DNA of 27,411 nucleotides from JAKACA01 sp050010115 (GTDB lineage: Bacteria > Actinomycetota > Acidimicrobiia > Acidimicrobiales > Bog-793). The notes beneath the pieces are model-generated. The model saw only the letters and a list, made by a program, of their open reading frames with translations, did not search any database and was not told the origin of the DNA. Position 1 is the stretch's first letter. Each line of letters begins with the position of its first letter. This document shows positions 7,432 through 18,869 of the stretch, in pieces. Location: NCBI GenBank assembly GCA_050010115.1, contig JBEKLQ010000050.1:1-27411 (forward strand). Direction: 5' to 3'. Made by a program: the position numbers and the translations under genes.

Positions 7432-8643
7432 ATGAGACTCGACCGCATCGCCAATGTGACCGACGCTCGCCGCATCGCCAAGCGCACTCTGCCCGCCGTC
7501 GTGTTCGACTACATCGACGGAGCGGCCGACGACGAGACGACGATGCGGGAGAACGAGGCCTCGTTCAACGACGTCGTGTTCCGACCCCGCATGGGCACCG
7601 CCGTGCGCAACCCGGACCTGCGGACGACCGTGCTGGGAATGCCGCTCTCGATGCCGCTATTGCTGGCGCCGACTGGTCTCGTGCGGATCATGCATCCCGA
7701 TGGCGCTGCCGGAGCCGCCAGGGCGGCTGCCAGCCGCGGCACGATGTCCGTGCTGAGCACCGTGGCAGGCTCGCCGATCGAGGAGGTCGCGGCCGCTGCA
7801 CCTGGGAACGTGTGGTTCCAGCTGTACGCGTCGGGAGGTCGCCCCGACGCCGACAAGCTCCTGGCTCGCGCCGAGGCCGCCGGGGTCGAGGTCCTGGTGG
7901 TGACGATGGACACGCCGGCGCTCGGCAACCGCGAGCGCGACCGGCACCACGGCGTGTCGACGCCCTTGCGGGTCGACGCCCGCAACGCCGTGCACCTCGG
8001 CCCCCAAGTGCTGTTGCGCCCCGCGTGGACGTACCGCATGGCCCGCGACGGCGTGAGCACCCTCCGGCGGACCCGTGCCGGGACGCACGGCGGCACCAGC
8101 TCCGAGGTACCGAGCCAACCTCCGGAGGCCGCCACCGGGAAGGGGGCAAGCCAGCCCATGGGCTTCGGCATGCTGAAGATGGTGGCTTCGCCGTTCTCCT
8201 GGGCCGACATCGAGTACCTGCGCGGCCGCTGGCCGGGCAAGTTCGTGGTGAAAGGCCTGCTGACCGGCACCGACGCCAAGATCGCGGCGGATCTCGGCTC
8301 GGACGGCGTCCTCATCTCGAACCACGGCGGGAGGCAGCTCGACGGGGCGCCGGCGACGTTTCGCGTCCTGCCCGAAGTGATCGACGCCGTCGGGGACTCG
8401 GCCGAGGTCTTCTTGGACAGCGGCGTGCGACGCGGCGCCCATGTCGTGAAAGCCGTAGCGCTCGGAGCGAGGGCCGTGTTCATCGGCCGGCCGTACCTCT
8501 ACGGGCTCGCAGCCGGCGGGCAGCCGGGAGTCGAGCACACCTTGGATCTGTTCCGCAGCGAGATCGTGCGCACAATGATCCTGCTCGGCTGCCCGGCCGT
8601 GTCCGACTTGAGCCCCGACTGGGTAGCGCGCAAAATCGGATGA
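7432..8643 (+). CDS. FMN-dependent alpha-hydroxy-acid oxidase/dehydrogenase
   Basis: The 403-residue protein belongs to the lactate/glycolate/mandelate oxidase family. It opens with the family's usual region (FDYIDGAADDETTMRENEAS). Substrate and flavin residues follow in LLLAPTGLVRIMHPDGA, and the FMN-contacting lysine is in FVVKGLL (Lys274). The catalytic signature SNHGGRQLDG gives His298 and Arg301. The C-terminal segment DSGVRRGAHVVKAVALGA, then RAVFIGRPYLYGL, binds the FMN phosphate. It oxidises a 2-hydroxy acid to the 2-oxo acid; whether oxygen or a quinone/cytochrome is the acceptor is not visible. The loop about 205-245 is low in conserved residues, as is common in this family. The start is poorly marked: GGAG lies too close to the ATG, so a leaderless message is possible. 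Confidence 0.92.
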   Translation: MRLDRIANVTDARRIAKRTLPAVVFDYIDGAADDETTMRENEASFNDVVFRPRMGTAVRNPDLRTTVLGMPLSMPLLLAPTGLVRIMHPDGAAGAARAAASRGTMSVLSTVAGSPIEEVAAAAPGNVWFQLYASGGRPDADKLLARAEAAGVEVLVVTMDTPALGNRERDRHHGVSTPLRVDARNAVHLGPQVLLRPAWTYRMARDGVSTLRRTRAGTHGGTSSEVPSQPPEAATGKGASQPMGFGMLKMVASPFSWADIEYLRGRWPGKFVVKGLLTGTDAKIAADLGSDGVLISNHGGRQLDGAPATFRVLPEVIDAVGDSAEVFLDSGVRRGAHVVKAVALGARAVFIGRPYLYGLAAGGQPGVEHTLDLFRSEIVRTMILLGCPAVSDLSPDWVARKIG

Positions 8644-8682
8644 CGGCTGGGACAAGGGCGAGCCGGTGCGTCTGCCACGTGG

Positions 8683-8700
8683 CCTGGAGGACCTTCCAGG
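8683..8700 (+). terminator. Small hairpin between oxidase and glycosyltransferase genes
   Basis: CCTGGA (8683-8688) and TCCAGG (8695-8700) form a 6-bp stem with a 6-base loop. It is followed only by TATCATTT, so it would be a weak terminator for the oxidase. It also covers a GGAGG (8686-8690) and lies just before the next start, so it could instead modulate translation of the membrane-protein operon. Confidence 0.3.
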
Positions 8701-8712
8701 TATCATTTGCCA

Positions 8713-10083
8713 ATGCCCGGCGCCGTCGAGTCCGATGGTCGTGACGCGCCCGCATACCGCCCAGACGACCCCAGTCCGCCCGCTGGTGGCTCGCCCGCCG
8801 GTGGGGCGCTGCACCGACGATGGGAGCGCTTCAGCGCTACCCGAGCACGGGTACGGCTGACCGTCGCGGCGACGGTCGCCACGTGGGCAGCGGCGGCGGT
8901 CCTGTGGACGCTGACATGCCTGCACCTGGATCGCACGGACCAGGGCCTCGGATGGGACATGACGACGGTGTGGCGAGCCGAACGCGTCTTCGCCCATGGT
9001 GGCCAGCCCTATTCACGGGCCGCGACGGACCACCGCTTGTTCCTGTACCCGCCGAGCTCCCTGCTGTTGCTCCGACCGGTGGCCCTCGTGTCGATACGGG
9101 TGGCACAGGTGGGTGGGCTCGTGCTCACGGCGGTGCTCATCTGCATCGCTGTGATGCTGTCCGCCCACCTGCTCGGTCGGCGTTGGTGGGGACTCACGGC
9201 GGCCCTTGCGGTGCTCGCGCTGCACTGGGCCGAGCCCGCGACGGCCGAGCTGGGGCTCGAGAACGTCACCGTGCTGTGCTTCGTCGCTCTAGCGCTGTTC
9301 TACCTGCTGGGAGCTCGAGAGCACTGGATCACCGCTGGGCTCGTGATCGGGCTCAGCCTCTGCATCAAGCCACTCTTCCTGCCGGTCCTGCTCGTCTTCG
9401 TGCTGGCGCGAAGGTGGGCGGGCCTAGCGACGGCCATCGCGGTCCCAGCTGTCCTGAACCTCGCAGCGTTCGCCGTCGTGAAAGATCCAACCCGGGTGTT
9501 CACGAAGCTGCCCAGCCTCCTCAGCCGATCAGGCTCCGGCGCCCTGTTGAACTCCGCCTGGGTGGACGTGTTCCAGACGTTCGCCCTCCCCCACTGGGCG
9601 ACGATCCTCGTGCGCTTCGTGACCGTGGCGGTTGCGCTCGTCGGTGCCTGGCTGGCGTGGCGCCTGATCCCCGACGGCCGGCTCCGGCTCGTCACGACGA
9701 CGAGCGTGCTCCTCATCGGGGTGTACCTCGGCGGCACGCTGTCCGAGAACCATTACATGTTGACGCTCGTCCCGTTGGCGATGACAGTGGTACTGCCGGC
9801 CTCGCCGATGCGACGAGTCATCGCCTGGATCGGGATTCTGATGCTCATGGGCGTCACACCGCCCGCATCGATGCTGGCGATCCAAACCGGCGCCAACCTG
9901 TCGGCGTTCCGGGCATTCGGGATGAGCCTCGTGCTGCTGACCATCGTGGTCGTGCTGGGCCGACGCTGGTATCGCGAGCGTGGACGGGGACTGGGGACGG
10001 TCTCGGGCGGAGCTGAGGGCGCAACGCCAGGGCCGACCGAGGGCACGCGCCGCCGAGCGCCGGAGGCGGCGCTGACCCGATGA
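8713..10083 (+). CDS. GT87-like polyprenol-phosphate-sugar glycosyltransferase (DUF2029)
   Basis: The protein has about 456 residues, with a short charged cytoplasmic N terminus and roughly ten hydrophobic segments between residue 45 and 425. The first outer loop, WDMTTVWRAERVFAHGGQPY, has the Asp and Y/W-x-A-x-x-x-x-x-G-x-x-x-Y pattern of GT87 enzymes such as the mycobacterial mannosyltransferase PimE. A late SENHYMLTLVPL is also typical. Such GT-C enzymes take mannose or another sugar from a polyprenyl-phosphate carrier on the outer face of the membrane. The acceptor here is unknown. TTG at 8707 is an alternative start two codons earlier, with an AGG six bases before it; I prefer the ATG only slightly. 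The stop overlaps the next start as ATGA. Confidence 0.82.
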   Translation: MPGAVESDGRDAPAYRPDDPSPPAGGSPAGGALHRRWERFSATRARVRLTVAATVATWAAAAVLWTLTCLHLDRTDQGLGWDMTTVWRAERVFAHGGQPYSRAATDHRLFLYPPSSLLLLRPVALVSIRVAQVGGLVLTAVLICIAVMLSAHLLGRRWWGLTAALAVLALHWAEPATAELGLENVTVLCFVALALFYLLGAREHWITAGLVIGLSLCIKPLFLPVLLVFVLARRWAGLATAIAVPAVLNLAAFAVVKDPTRVFTKLPSLLSRSGSGALLNSAWVDVFQTFALPHWATILVRFVTVAVALVGAWLAWRLIPDGRLRLVTTTSVLLIGVYLGGTLSENHYMLTLVPLAMTVVLPASPMRRVIAWIGILMLMGVTPPASMLAIQTGANLSAFRAFGMSLVLLTIVVVLGRRWYRERGRGLGTVSGGAEGATPGPTEGTRRRAPEAALTR

Positions 10084-12206
10084 CAGCGATCGCGACCGGC
10101 AGCGAAGTGCTGGACATCACCGGGACCGATCTCGAAGTCGACACCGGCGCAGAGGAGCTACCGAGAGGTCGGAACAAACGGGTGACGGCACTCTGCCTGC
10201 TCACCTACGCCGTCCTGGCAGTGCTGGTCTTCCTACCGGTCAGCCCGCTCGCCACGAACGCGATTCCAGCCGCCGCTCCGGGCAACCCGGCCGGCTCTGA
10301 CCCGTACCAGATGACGTGGTTTCTGGCGTGGTTCCCGTACGCCGTCAGCCACGGGCTCAACATCTTCCACACGAATCTGATCGAGTACCCCAACGGCGTG
10401 AACCTTGCCGACAACACGACCGTCCCGCTCCTCGGGCTGATCGGCTGGCCGGTCACCGCGACGCTCGGCCCGATCGCAACATTCAACTTGCTCATCAGGT
10501 TGGGCTTCGCCCTCTCGGGCGCCAGCATGTTCTTCGTCCTGCGCCGGTGGTGCCGCGGGTGGATAGCGCCGTTCGCCGGCGGTTTGCTCTACGCCTTCGG
10601 GCCGTACATGTCTGGCCAGGAGCTCCATCTCGACCTCATCTTCGTGCCGATCCCACCGCTGCTCGTCTGGTGCGCCGACGAACTGCTCCGCCGCCAGAAG
10701 ATGCAACCGTGGCGGCTCGGACTGTTGATCGGCGCCGCCGCCTCCGCCCAGTTCCTCATCTCACCGGACGTCTTGAGCGGTTGCGCCGTCTTGACCGCAT
10801 GTGCTGGTCTCGTTCTCGGTATCCGCTACCGGCATCTGATCGCCCAGCGCCTGCCGTACATCTTGAGAGGCACGGCCTTCGCTGGCGCCACCTTGGCGCT
10901 GATCCTCGGATGGCCTCTCTGGGAGATGGTCGCCGGGGCGGGCCACCTCACCGGATCGGTGATACCGCCCCCGTCGTTGCAGATCATCCGGGCAGACCTC
11001 CTCGGGCCGATCGTGCCGACGTCGAATCAGTTGCTGGCGCCGCACTCCATCGCGAAGTTCGGGGACGAGTTGGTCGACGGCAACCTGTCGGAGAACGGCA
11101 CGTACCTCGGGCTGCCGCTCCTGATCCTCCTCGTCGTCATCGGCAAACGGCTCTGGCGCGACATCACGGTCAGGACCCTCTCATGGCTTGTGGTCGGCGC
11201 GTTCGTCCTGTCGCTGGGCAACAAGCTCACGATCGGGACGCTCAAGACTGTCATCCCCTTGCCGGAGGCCGTGTTCGCCCACCTGCCGTTGCTCGACAAC
11301 ACCATCCCGGCCCGTTACGCCCTGTACGTGGTGCTGTTCGTGTCCATGATCCTCGCCATCGGGATCGACCGGCTCTGGCTCTCGGCGGGCGCTCCGGTGC
11401 CGGTGCCGGTGCCGGCACCGGACAACGTCGCCAGCACAGGCGGCGTGGGCGGCTTGGCCAGCACAGGCGGCGTGGGCGGCTTGGGCGGCTTGGGCGGCTT
11501 GGGCGTCGGGGGCGGCGTGGGCGGCTTGGGCGGCGTGGGCGGCACCGGCGGCTTGGGCGGGACGGAGGGCACGGACACCGTCGTGGCACCAGAGGGTGGC
11601 GAAAATGCCCGCCTGGCGCGCTCGCTTCGTCGATGGCTCACTGAGGACACACCCCGCGCGCACCGGGCCGGCGTCAGCATCGCCACCGGGATCATCGTCC
11701 TGTCGCTGATCCCGAGCGTCCCGTTCCTCAACCGGCCCATACCGTGGCCGACGGGCTTCGTGGCGACAGTCGATCGTGTGGTGCCAGCGGGTTCGGTCGT
11801 GCTGACCTACCCGTACGCCACCCCACTCCACCCTTCCGCCATGGTCTGGGAGGCGGAGTCCGGCATGCGATTTCACATCATGGGCGGCTACGCGAACATC
11901 CAGGTTGGACGTCGCGGGCGGCGTTGGCCTGCCTTGTTGAGGCCGGCGTACGTCGAAGAGCTCCTCGGGTACTCGAGCTTCGGCGACAAACTCCCACTGC
12001 CGGCGCCGGTCGTTCCCGCCGACTACCTCCTCTTGCGCCGCTTCCTCACCCGGTACTCGGTGGGGGCGGTGGTGTTCTGGGCCGGAGGTGATGACCGCTA
12101 TGAGGTCTACTCCTACCTCCGGGCCGCGCTCGGGCCACCGAATGTCCGTAAGCACCATATGGCGATCTGGCTGCCGGTAAACGGCCGCTGGCCAGGGCCT
12201 GAGTAA
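10080..12206 (+). CDS. Polytopic GT-C-like membrane protein with glycine-rich insert
   Basis: The 708-residue protein has about eleven membrane segments and a C-terminal outer domain. The first large loop, GSDPYQMTWFLAWFPYAVSH, followed by IEYPNGVNLADNTTVP, matches a group of actinobacterial GT-C-fold proteins, usually annotated only as hypothetical or as DUF6311-like glycosyltransferases. The acidic residue after the first membrane helix is where GT-C enzymes bind their lipid-phosphate sugar donor. Residues about 435-500 are a VPVPVPAP stretch and a glycine/valine/leucine-rich repeat between two membrane helices, probably a flexible loop. The C terminus (about 560-708) contains a soluble-looking domain. 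Its ATG overlaps the preceding stop by 4 bases, implying translational coupling. The donor, acceptor and even transferase activity are inferred from fold and context. Confidence 0.7.
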   Translation: MTAIATGSEVLDITGTDLEVDTGAEELPRGRNKRVTALCLLTYAVLAVLVFLPVSPLATNAIPAAAPGNPAGSDPYQMTWFLAWFPYAVSHGLNIFHTNLIEYPNGVNLADNTTVPLLGLIGWPVTATLGPIATFNLLIRLGFALSGASMFFVLRRWCRGWIAPFAGGLLYAFGPYMSGQELHLDLIFVPIPPLLVWCADELLRRQKMQPWRLGLLIGAAASAQFLISPDVLSGCAVLTACAGLVLGIRYRHLIAQRLPYILRGTAFAGATLALILGWPLWEMVAGAGHLTGSVIPPPSLQIIRADLLGPIVPTSNQLLAPHSIAKFGDELVDGNLSENGTYLGLPLLILLVVIGKRLWRDITVRTLSWLVVGAFVLSLGNKLTIGTLKTVIPLPEAVFAHLPLLDNTIPARYALYVVLFVSMILAIGIDRLWLSAGAPVPVPVPAPDNVASTGGVGGLASTGGVGGLGGLGGLGVGGGVGGLGGVGGTGGLGGTEGTDTVVAPEGGENARLARSLRRWLTEDTPRAHRAGVSIATGIIVLSLIPSVPFLNRPIPWPTGFVATVDRVVPAGSVVLTYPYATPLHPSAMVWEAESGMRFHIMGGYANIQVGRRGRRWPALLRPAYVEELLGYSSFGDKLPLPAPVVPADYLLLRRFLTRYSVGAVVFWAGGDDRYEVYSYLRAALGPPNVRKHHMAIWLPVNGRWPGPE
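11430..11561. repeat. Glycine-coding low-complexity tandem repeat
   Basis: A 27-base unit coding A-S-T-G-G-V-G-G-L is repeated exactly at 11430-11456 and 11457-11483. Shorter GGCGGCTTG and GGCGGCGTG 9-base units follow to about 11561. A GGTGCC triplet repeat coding VPVPVP lies just before, around 11396-11415. All unit sizes are multiples of three, so expansion keeps the frame of the membrane protein. Confidence 0.9.
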
Positions 12207-12209
12207 GCC

Positions 12210-15155
12210 ATGACCGTCACCGAGGCGCCAGCTGTCGAGGGCACCGACAACCCGGTGTCGCCAGCGGAATCCGGCGAGCCGGCGCGCCCGGAGCGTGTGA
12301 GCCGCGCCGCAGCGGCGGTGCCGACACTCGCGCTCATCGCGATCCCGATCGTGATCTTTGCTGGTGGAGCGTTGCTCGCGGGGCACCCGCTGCTGAGCGG
12401 CGACAACCTCATCCAGAGCTATCCGCTCCGGGTCCTCGTCGGAACCGATCTGCTGCACGGGCGTCTGCCGGCGTGGGATCCGTGGATCTGGGGCGGCACA
12501 CCGTTGATGGCCGGCCTGAACGCCGGGGCCTTCTACCCGACGACGCTGCTGTTCGCCGTCATGAGCCCCGCAGCGGCGTGGATCATCGGCCAGATCGTCA
12601 TGTCGAGTTTGATTGCGGTGGGAACGTACCTGTTCTTCCGGCTGAGCGGCATCGGCCGACCGGCGTGCTTCCTCGGTGCGGCCTCGTTCGCTTTTGCCGG
12701 CGCCGTCGCCAGCCAGGGGGCGGTGCACCTCGACATGGGCGAGGGCCTGACGGCGCTGCCGTGGCTGTTGATCGCCATCCGCAAGATCATCGACGACCGA
12801 CGATGGCGCTGGAGCATCCTCCTTGCTGCGGCCACGGCCCTGCTCTTGCTGGCAGGGTCCCCCGAAGCGATGCTCGACGTGGGAGCGATGTGCGCTGCGT
12901 ACACGCTGCTCAGGCTTTCGCTGCAGCCGCCGGCATGGGAGCGCCTTCTCACCCGAGGCGGCGCCGGAACCGCGCTCGGCCTGGGCTTGTCCGCATTCGT
13001 GTGGGTCCCTGCCCTGCATTTCATCTCCATCTCTCAGCGCGCCGACCTCGGCTCGTCGTTCAGCGCCACGTACTCCTACCCCCCCCGCGCGCTGATTCTC
13101 GGAGTGCTGCCCTACGTCGAGGGAGGGTTGGGTGTCTTCGGGCAACCCCAGTACTTCGGCCTGTCCAACCTTCCCGAGGTCGCCTTCTACGTAGGAGTGC
13201 TGCCGATAGTCGCCGCATTGGCGCTGTGCGCTCCGCGATGGAAGCAATGGCTCCCGCGTGGTGAGCGGCGAACCTGGTACGGGATCGTGGTCGTCGGCCT
13301 CGTGCTGGCGGTCGCGGCGGGGACACCGCTCGTTCACGTGATCAGCCACATCCCCTTCTACGGGCGCCAGCGCGACCAAGGCCGCAACATCGTCCAAGTC
13401 GACTTCGCCGCCTGCGCCCTCCTGGCGTGGTGGATCGATGGCGGGACACGCCCCGCCGGGGCCCGCACCCGATCGGAGATCGCCGCCGTGTACGCCATCG
13501 TCGGCGTCGTCGCCGTGATCGGCCTCTGGCTCACAGTCTCGCCGTCCTCGCTGTGGCACACCCTCGGCGCTTTCGCCCCGACGGAGGCTCAGCTCGGCGG
13601 CATCGGGGCCGGCATGGCTCTCACCGGCGGCCTCGCGGTGCTGGCTGGAGGGATCGTGCTCGCCCGCCACCGGATGTCGCGCTCGCGGTGGCTGGCCCTC
13701 GTGACCCTCTTCGTGGCCGTGGACCTCGCGGTCTTCACGGACACCACGAGCCTGACGGCATCGCAGGTCACCCCGAGCGCGAGCCGTCCCGGCCCGCTCG
13801 TGCAGATGATCAAGGCGAACCTGGAGCCGGGCGCCCGGTACGCGGTGTTCGACCCGGATCTCTTCTACCCGTCGGCGATCCTCAAGGCGGGCGAGCCCGA
13901 CCTCGGCATCCTGACGAGCTTGGCCAGCGTCCAGGGCTACGGCGCCATCCTCGACGCCAAGTACTCCCATGACACCGGCACTCACGGCCGCGCCTTCCTC
14001 GGGCAGCGCGATCTGAGCGCCGGTGTGTTTCGTCAGCTCGATCTCGAGGTCCTGCTGGCGCCGGCGGAGGAGTTCCTGCTCCCGATCAGCACGATGCCCT
14101 CCCCTGGGGCCCGGGCGTCCCTGACTCCGGTGAGCGAGGCGGCAGGCGCCGATCCGATCCTTCCGGCGGGCAGCCAGCCCATCGCTCAGGATCTCCTCCC
14201 GCCGGTAGTGCCCGCCCCACCGAGGGCGCCCCTTTCAGCCGGCAAGTTCGAGGGGTGGTTCTTCGGAACCGACCTCTCGCCGGCAGCGGCTTCGCTCGTG
14301 CTCTCGACACCGTCGGCGGGCCAGGTCATCCGCGTCGGGCTCGTCATGGGGGCCCCAGCGCTCGCCACGCAGCGACCCGCACCCGGCGGGCCGGTCCCCC
14401 GGCCGGCGGAGTCCATCGACTGGCAGCCGGCCCAGAGGCTTGGTACCGGAGGTACCACCGTCCCGCTCAGCTACCCCGATACGCCGAGCCTCGGCCTGGC
14501 GATCCAGCTCGTGTCCGGCCCGAAGCTCGGCCGAGCCCAACTGGCGATCAAGGCCGAGGGGCACGCGTTCGCCGTCGACGGGCCGCTCTCGGCTGCGCTG
14601 ACGCCCGTGTCGTGGTTCGGCGTGGGCCGCGCCGACCACTTCACCGTGTTCCGCGCGGGCTACACGCCCGCGCCGGCTTGGGTCGAGCGCGTCGGATCAC
14701 ACTCGGTGAACTCGATATCGGAGGTCGAAGCAAGCACCCAAATCGTGGCGAACGGCTACGACAGCACGACGATCGAGATCCGGACGCCGGCGCCGGCCGA
14801 GCTCACGCGCAGCGCGGCGTGGGACTCCGGGTGGCGGGCCGAGCTCGTGACCGGCGCGGCAGCGAGCACCGACCTGAACGGGAAACCGAATGGCGGCCCG
14901 CTACCTCATGCAACGCCCGTCGCGGTCCAACAGGTCGGCCTCGTCCAGGGCGTCGAGGTCCCGGCGGGCCTCAGCGTGGTGCGGTTCTGGTACGAGCCGC
15001 AGGGTTTCTCGACCGGAGTTGACCTCGGGGTCGTGGCGCTCGCTCTGGGCTTGGCCGGCTGTGTGGTCGCCATTGTGTGGGAGCGACGGCGCCGGCGCCG
15101 GCTCCCGGACGTCGCTGCAGCCGACAGTGCAGCAGCCGGCGCTGCCGCCGAGTAG
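12210..15155 (+). CDS. YfhO-family large membrane protein
   Basis: The 981-residue protein has a cytoplasmic N terminus, about a dozen membrane helices to residue ~510, a long outer domain (about 520-940) and one final helix followed by a basic ERRRRRRLP tail. The N-terminal GGHPLLSGDNLIQSYPL-type loop (here GHPLLSGDNLIQSYPLRVL) and PAWDPWIWGGTPLMAGLNAG are typical of YfhO-like proteins (PF09586), where the Asp is the likely catalytic residue. Homologues in Gram-positive bacteria take part in glycosylating lipoteichoic acid or other envelope polymers. It begins three bases after the preceding stop, so the three membrane genes from 8713 form one operon. The last codons and stop lie in the first copy of the 16-bp repeat array. 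Confidence 0.78.
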   Translation: MTVTEAPAVEGTDNPVSPAESGEPARPERVSRAAAAVPTLALIAIPIVIFAGGALLAGHPLLSGDNLIQSYPLRVLVGTDLLHGRLPAWDPWIWGGTPLMAGLNAGAFYPTTLLFAVMSPAAAWIIGQIVMSSLIAVGTYLFFRLSGIGRPACFLGAASFAFAGAVASQGAVHLDMGEGLTALPWLLIAIRKIIDDRRWRWSILLAAATALLLLAGSPEAMLDVGAMCAAYTLLRLSLQPPAWERLLTRGGAGTALGLGLSAFVWVPALHFISISQRADLGSSFSATYSYPPRALILGVLPYVEGGLGVFGQPQYFGLSNLPEVAFYVGVLPIVAALALCAPRWKQWLPRGERRTWYGIVVVGLVLAVAAGTPLVHVISHIPFYGRQRDQGRNIVQVDFAACALLAWWIDGGTRPAGARTRSEIAAVYAIVGVVAVIGLWLTVSPSSLWHTLGAFAPTEAQLGGIGAGMALTGGLAVLAGGIVLARHRMSRSRWLALVTLFVAVDLAVFTDTTSLTASQVTPSASRPGPLVQMIKANLEPGARYAVFDPDLFYPSAILKAGEPDLGILTSLASVQGYGAILDAKYSHDTGTHGRAFLGQRDLSAGVFRQLDLEVLLAPAEEFLLPISTMPSPGARASLTPVSEAAGADPILPAGSQPIAQDLLPPVVPAPPRAPLSAGKFEGWFFGTDLSPAAASLVLSTPSAGQVIRVGLVMGAPALATQRPAPGGPVPRPAESIDWQPAQRLGTGGTTVPLSYPDTPSLGLAIQLVSGPKLGRAQLAIKAEGHAFAVDGPLSAALTPVSWFGVGRADHFTVFRAGYTPAPAWVERVGSHSVNSISEVEASTQIVANGYDSTTIEIRTPAPAELTRSAAWDSGWRAELVTGAAASTDLNGKPNGGPLPHATPVAVQQVGLVQGVEVPAGLSVVRFWYEPQGFSTGVDLGVVALALGLAGCVVAIVWERRRRRRLPDVAAADSAAAGAAAE

Positions 15156-15251
15156 CGCTGCCGCCGAGTAGCGCGCCCGCCGAGGAGCGCTGCCGCCGAG
15201 TAGCGCGCCCGCCGAGGAGCGCTGCCGCCGAGTAGCGCGCCCGCCGAGGAC
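15140..15251. repeat. 16-bp tandem repeat array, seven copies in two alternating forms
   Basis: Form A is CGCTGCCGCCGAGTAG and form B is CGCGCCCGCCGAGGAG. The order is A A B A B A B, which makes a 32-bp higher-order unit; only the last base of the last copy differs. The first A contains the TAG of the YfhO-like gene. The TAGs of the A copies (15153, 15169, 15201, 15233) together cover all three forward frames. Neighbouring AGCGC and GCGCT sequences can pair into small stems, so the array could also act as a structured 3' end. It fills the gap to the convergent MOSC gene. Confidence 0.97.
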
Positions 15252-15253
15252 GG

Positions 15254-16024
15254 TCACGACACGAGCTGGAAGCCCAGCTCGTCGCCCACTTCGACGACGC
15301 CGGGCTGGCGGAACGCTCCGTACACCCCAAGGCAGAAGTCGTGCTCGTCGCGCAGCAAGCGGGCGACGGCAGTGTCACGCGGGAGCCCCGGCTGGGCGCG
15401 GGTCGGCAGGTTGCATCGGATCGTCTTCATGAACACCACGAACGCGGCGCTCCTACCGATCGTCACGGTCGAGCCGATCCAGTCATCTTCCAAATACCCC
15501 TCCCCTTCCACCTCCACGACCGCCGTGGGTCGGAACCGGCGGGCATCCCAATCACCCTCGCGGCGCAGCGCTGAGGCCGCCCGCAGGCTCGCCGTCGTGA
15601 GCAGGTGGAGGTCGGCGAAGTCAGCGAAATGGGTCGTCGGTCCGGCGAAGGTGACGGTCGCGGAGCCGTCGTCGGTGGAATCCGCCAGCGACTCGTAGGA
15701 GGGTGCCTGGTCGCTTCCCGCTACCCGCAGCTCGACATGGCGGCCGAGCCACTCGGAGAGCACGCCGTTGGCTGCCGGGTCGCTGGCGCCGATCTCGACG
15801 CCGTGAGGCAGCGAGATGACGACCGAGCCATCCGCCTCGGTCCGAGCGAAGGCTTCGAGGACCTGGCCGTGGCGCTTGGCCGACAGGTACACACCGGTCT
15901 CGGCATCGGCCAGTGCCAACTGCCGGTCGCCGACGGCAGAACCGCTCGTGAACTCGAGCCGATCGACCCGCTCGCCCTGCATGGACTTGACCGGGTACCG
16001 GTACAGCTGAGCGACGTGGGCCAT
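15254..16024 (-). CDS. MOSC domain-containing protein
   Basis: The 256-residue protein starts MAHVAQLYRYPVKSMQGE, the hallmark of the MOSC N-terminal barrel, and ends with a MOSC domain carrying RFRPTAVVEVEG and the conserved cysteine in TIRCNLPTRAQPG (Cys204). MOSC proteins bind or sulfurate molybdenum cofactor; bacterial members such as YcbX and YiiM detoxify N-hydroxylated compounds. Which of these applies here is unknown. An open frame extends 14 residues further, but the ATG at 16022-16024 is preceded on its strand by an excellent GGAGGAGGAGGG ribosome binding site. It lies 66 bases downstream of the GH63-like gene on the same strand and may share its message. Confidence 0.87.
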   Translation of the reverse strand: MAHVAQLYRYPVKSMQGERVDRLEFTSGSAVGDRQLALADAETGVYLSAKRHGQVLEAFARTEADGSVVISLPHGVEIGASDPAANGVLSEWLGRHVELRVAGSDQAPSYESLADSTDDGSATVTFAGPTTHFADFADLHLLTTASLRAASALRREGDWDARRFRPTAVVEVEGEGYLEDDWIGSTVTIGRSAAFVVFMKTIRCNLPTRAQPGLPRDTAVARLLRDEHDFCLGVYGAFRQPGVVEVGDELGFQLVS

Positions 16025-16090
16025 GACGCCCTCCTCCTCCGCGTTGGGCGCGCGCCTCGCCGGCATCGCGAGGTGCTCGCCCGCCGGACC

Positions 16091-18763
<2,673 letters not shown>

Positions 18764-18869
18764 CGGGCCAGTCTGTCAAGCCCGCGGCCCCGTCGGCCGG
18801 CGGCACATCACTGTCGCAGGTCGCACCCGCTGAATCCCAGGCGCGCAGGGCGCCCGATGCGGTCGGCTC

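Noticed and set aside
5955..8744. A 929-codon plus-strand open frame across the acyl-CoA synthetase and the oxidase
   Set aside because: It is antisense or out of frame to two enzymes with full motif sets, is Arg/Gly/Pro rich and matches no family; long shadow frames are expected at this GC content.
11181..13985. A 934-codon minus-strand open frame opposite the GT-C and YfhO-like genes
   Set aside because: Its composition is that of an antisense shadow (His, Gln, Asp, Arg rich) and the sense strand encodes coherent membrane proteins.
15140..15251. CRISPR-like array
   Set aside because: The units abut with no spacers and the period is only 16 bp, so it is a simple tandem repeat.
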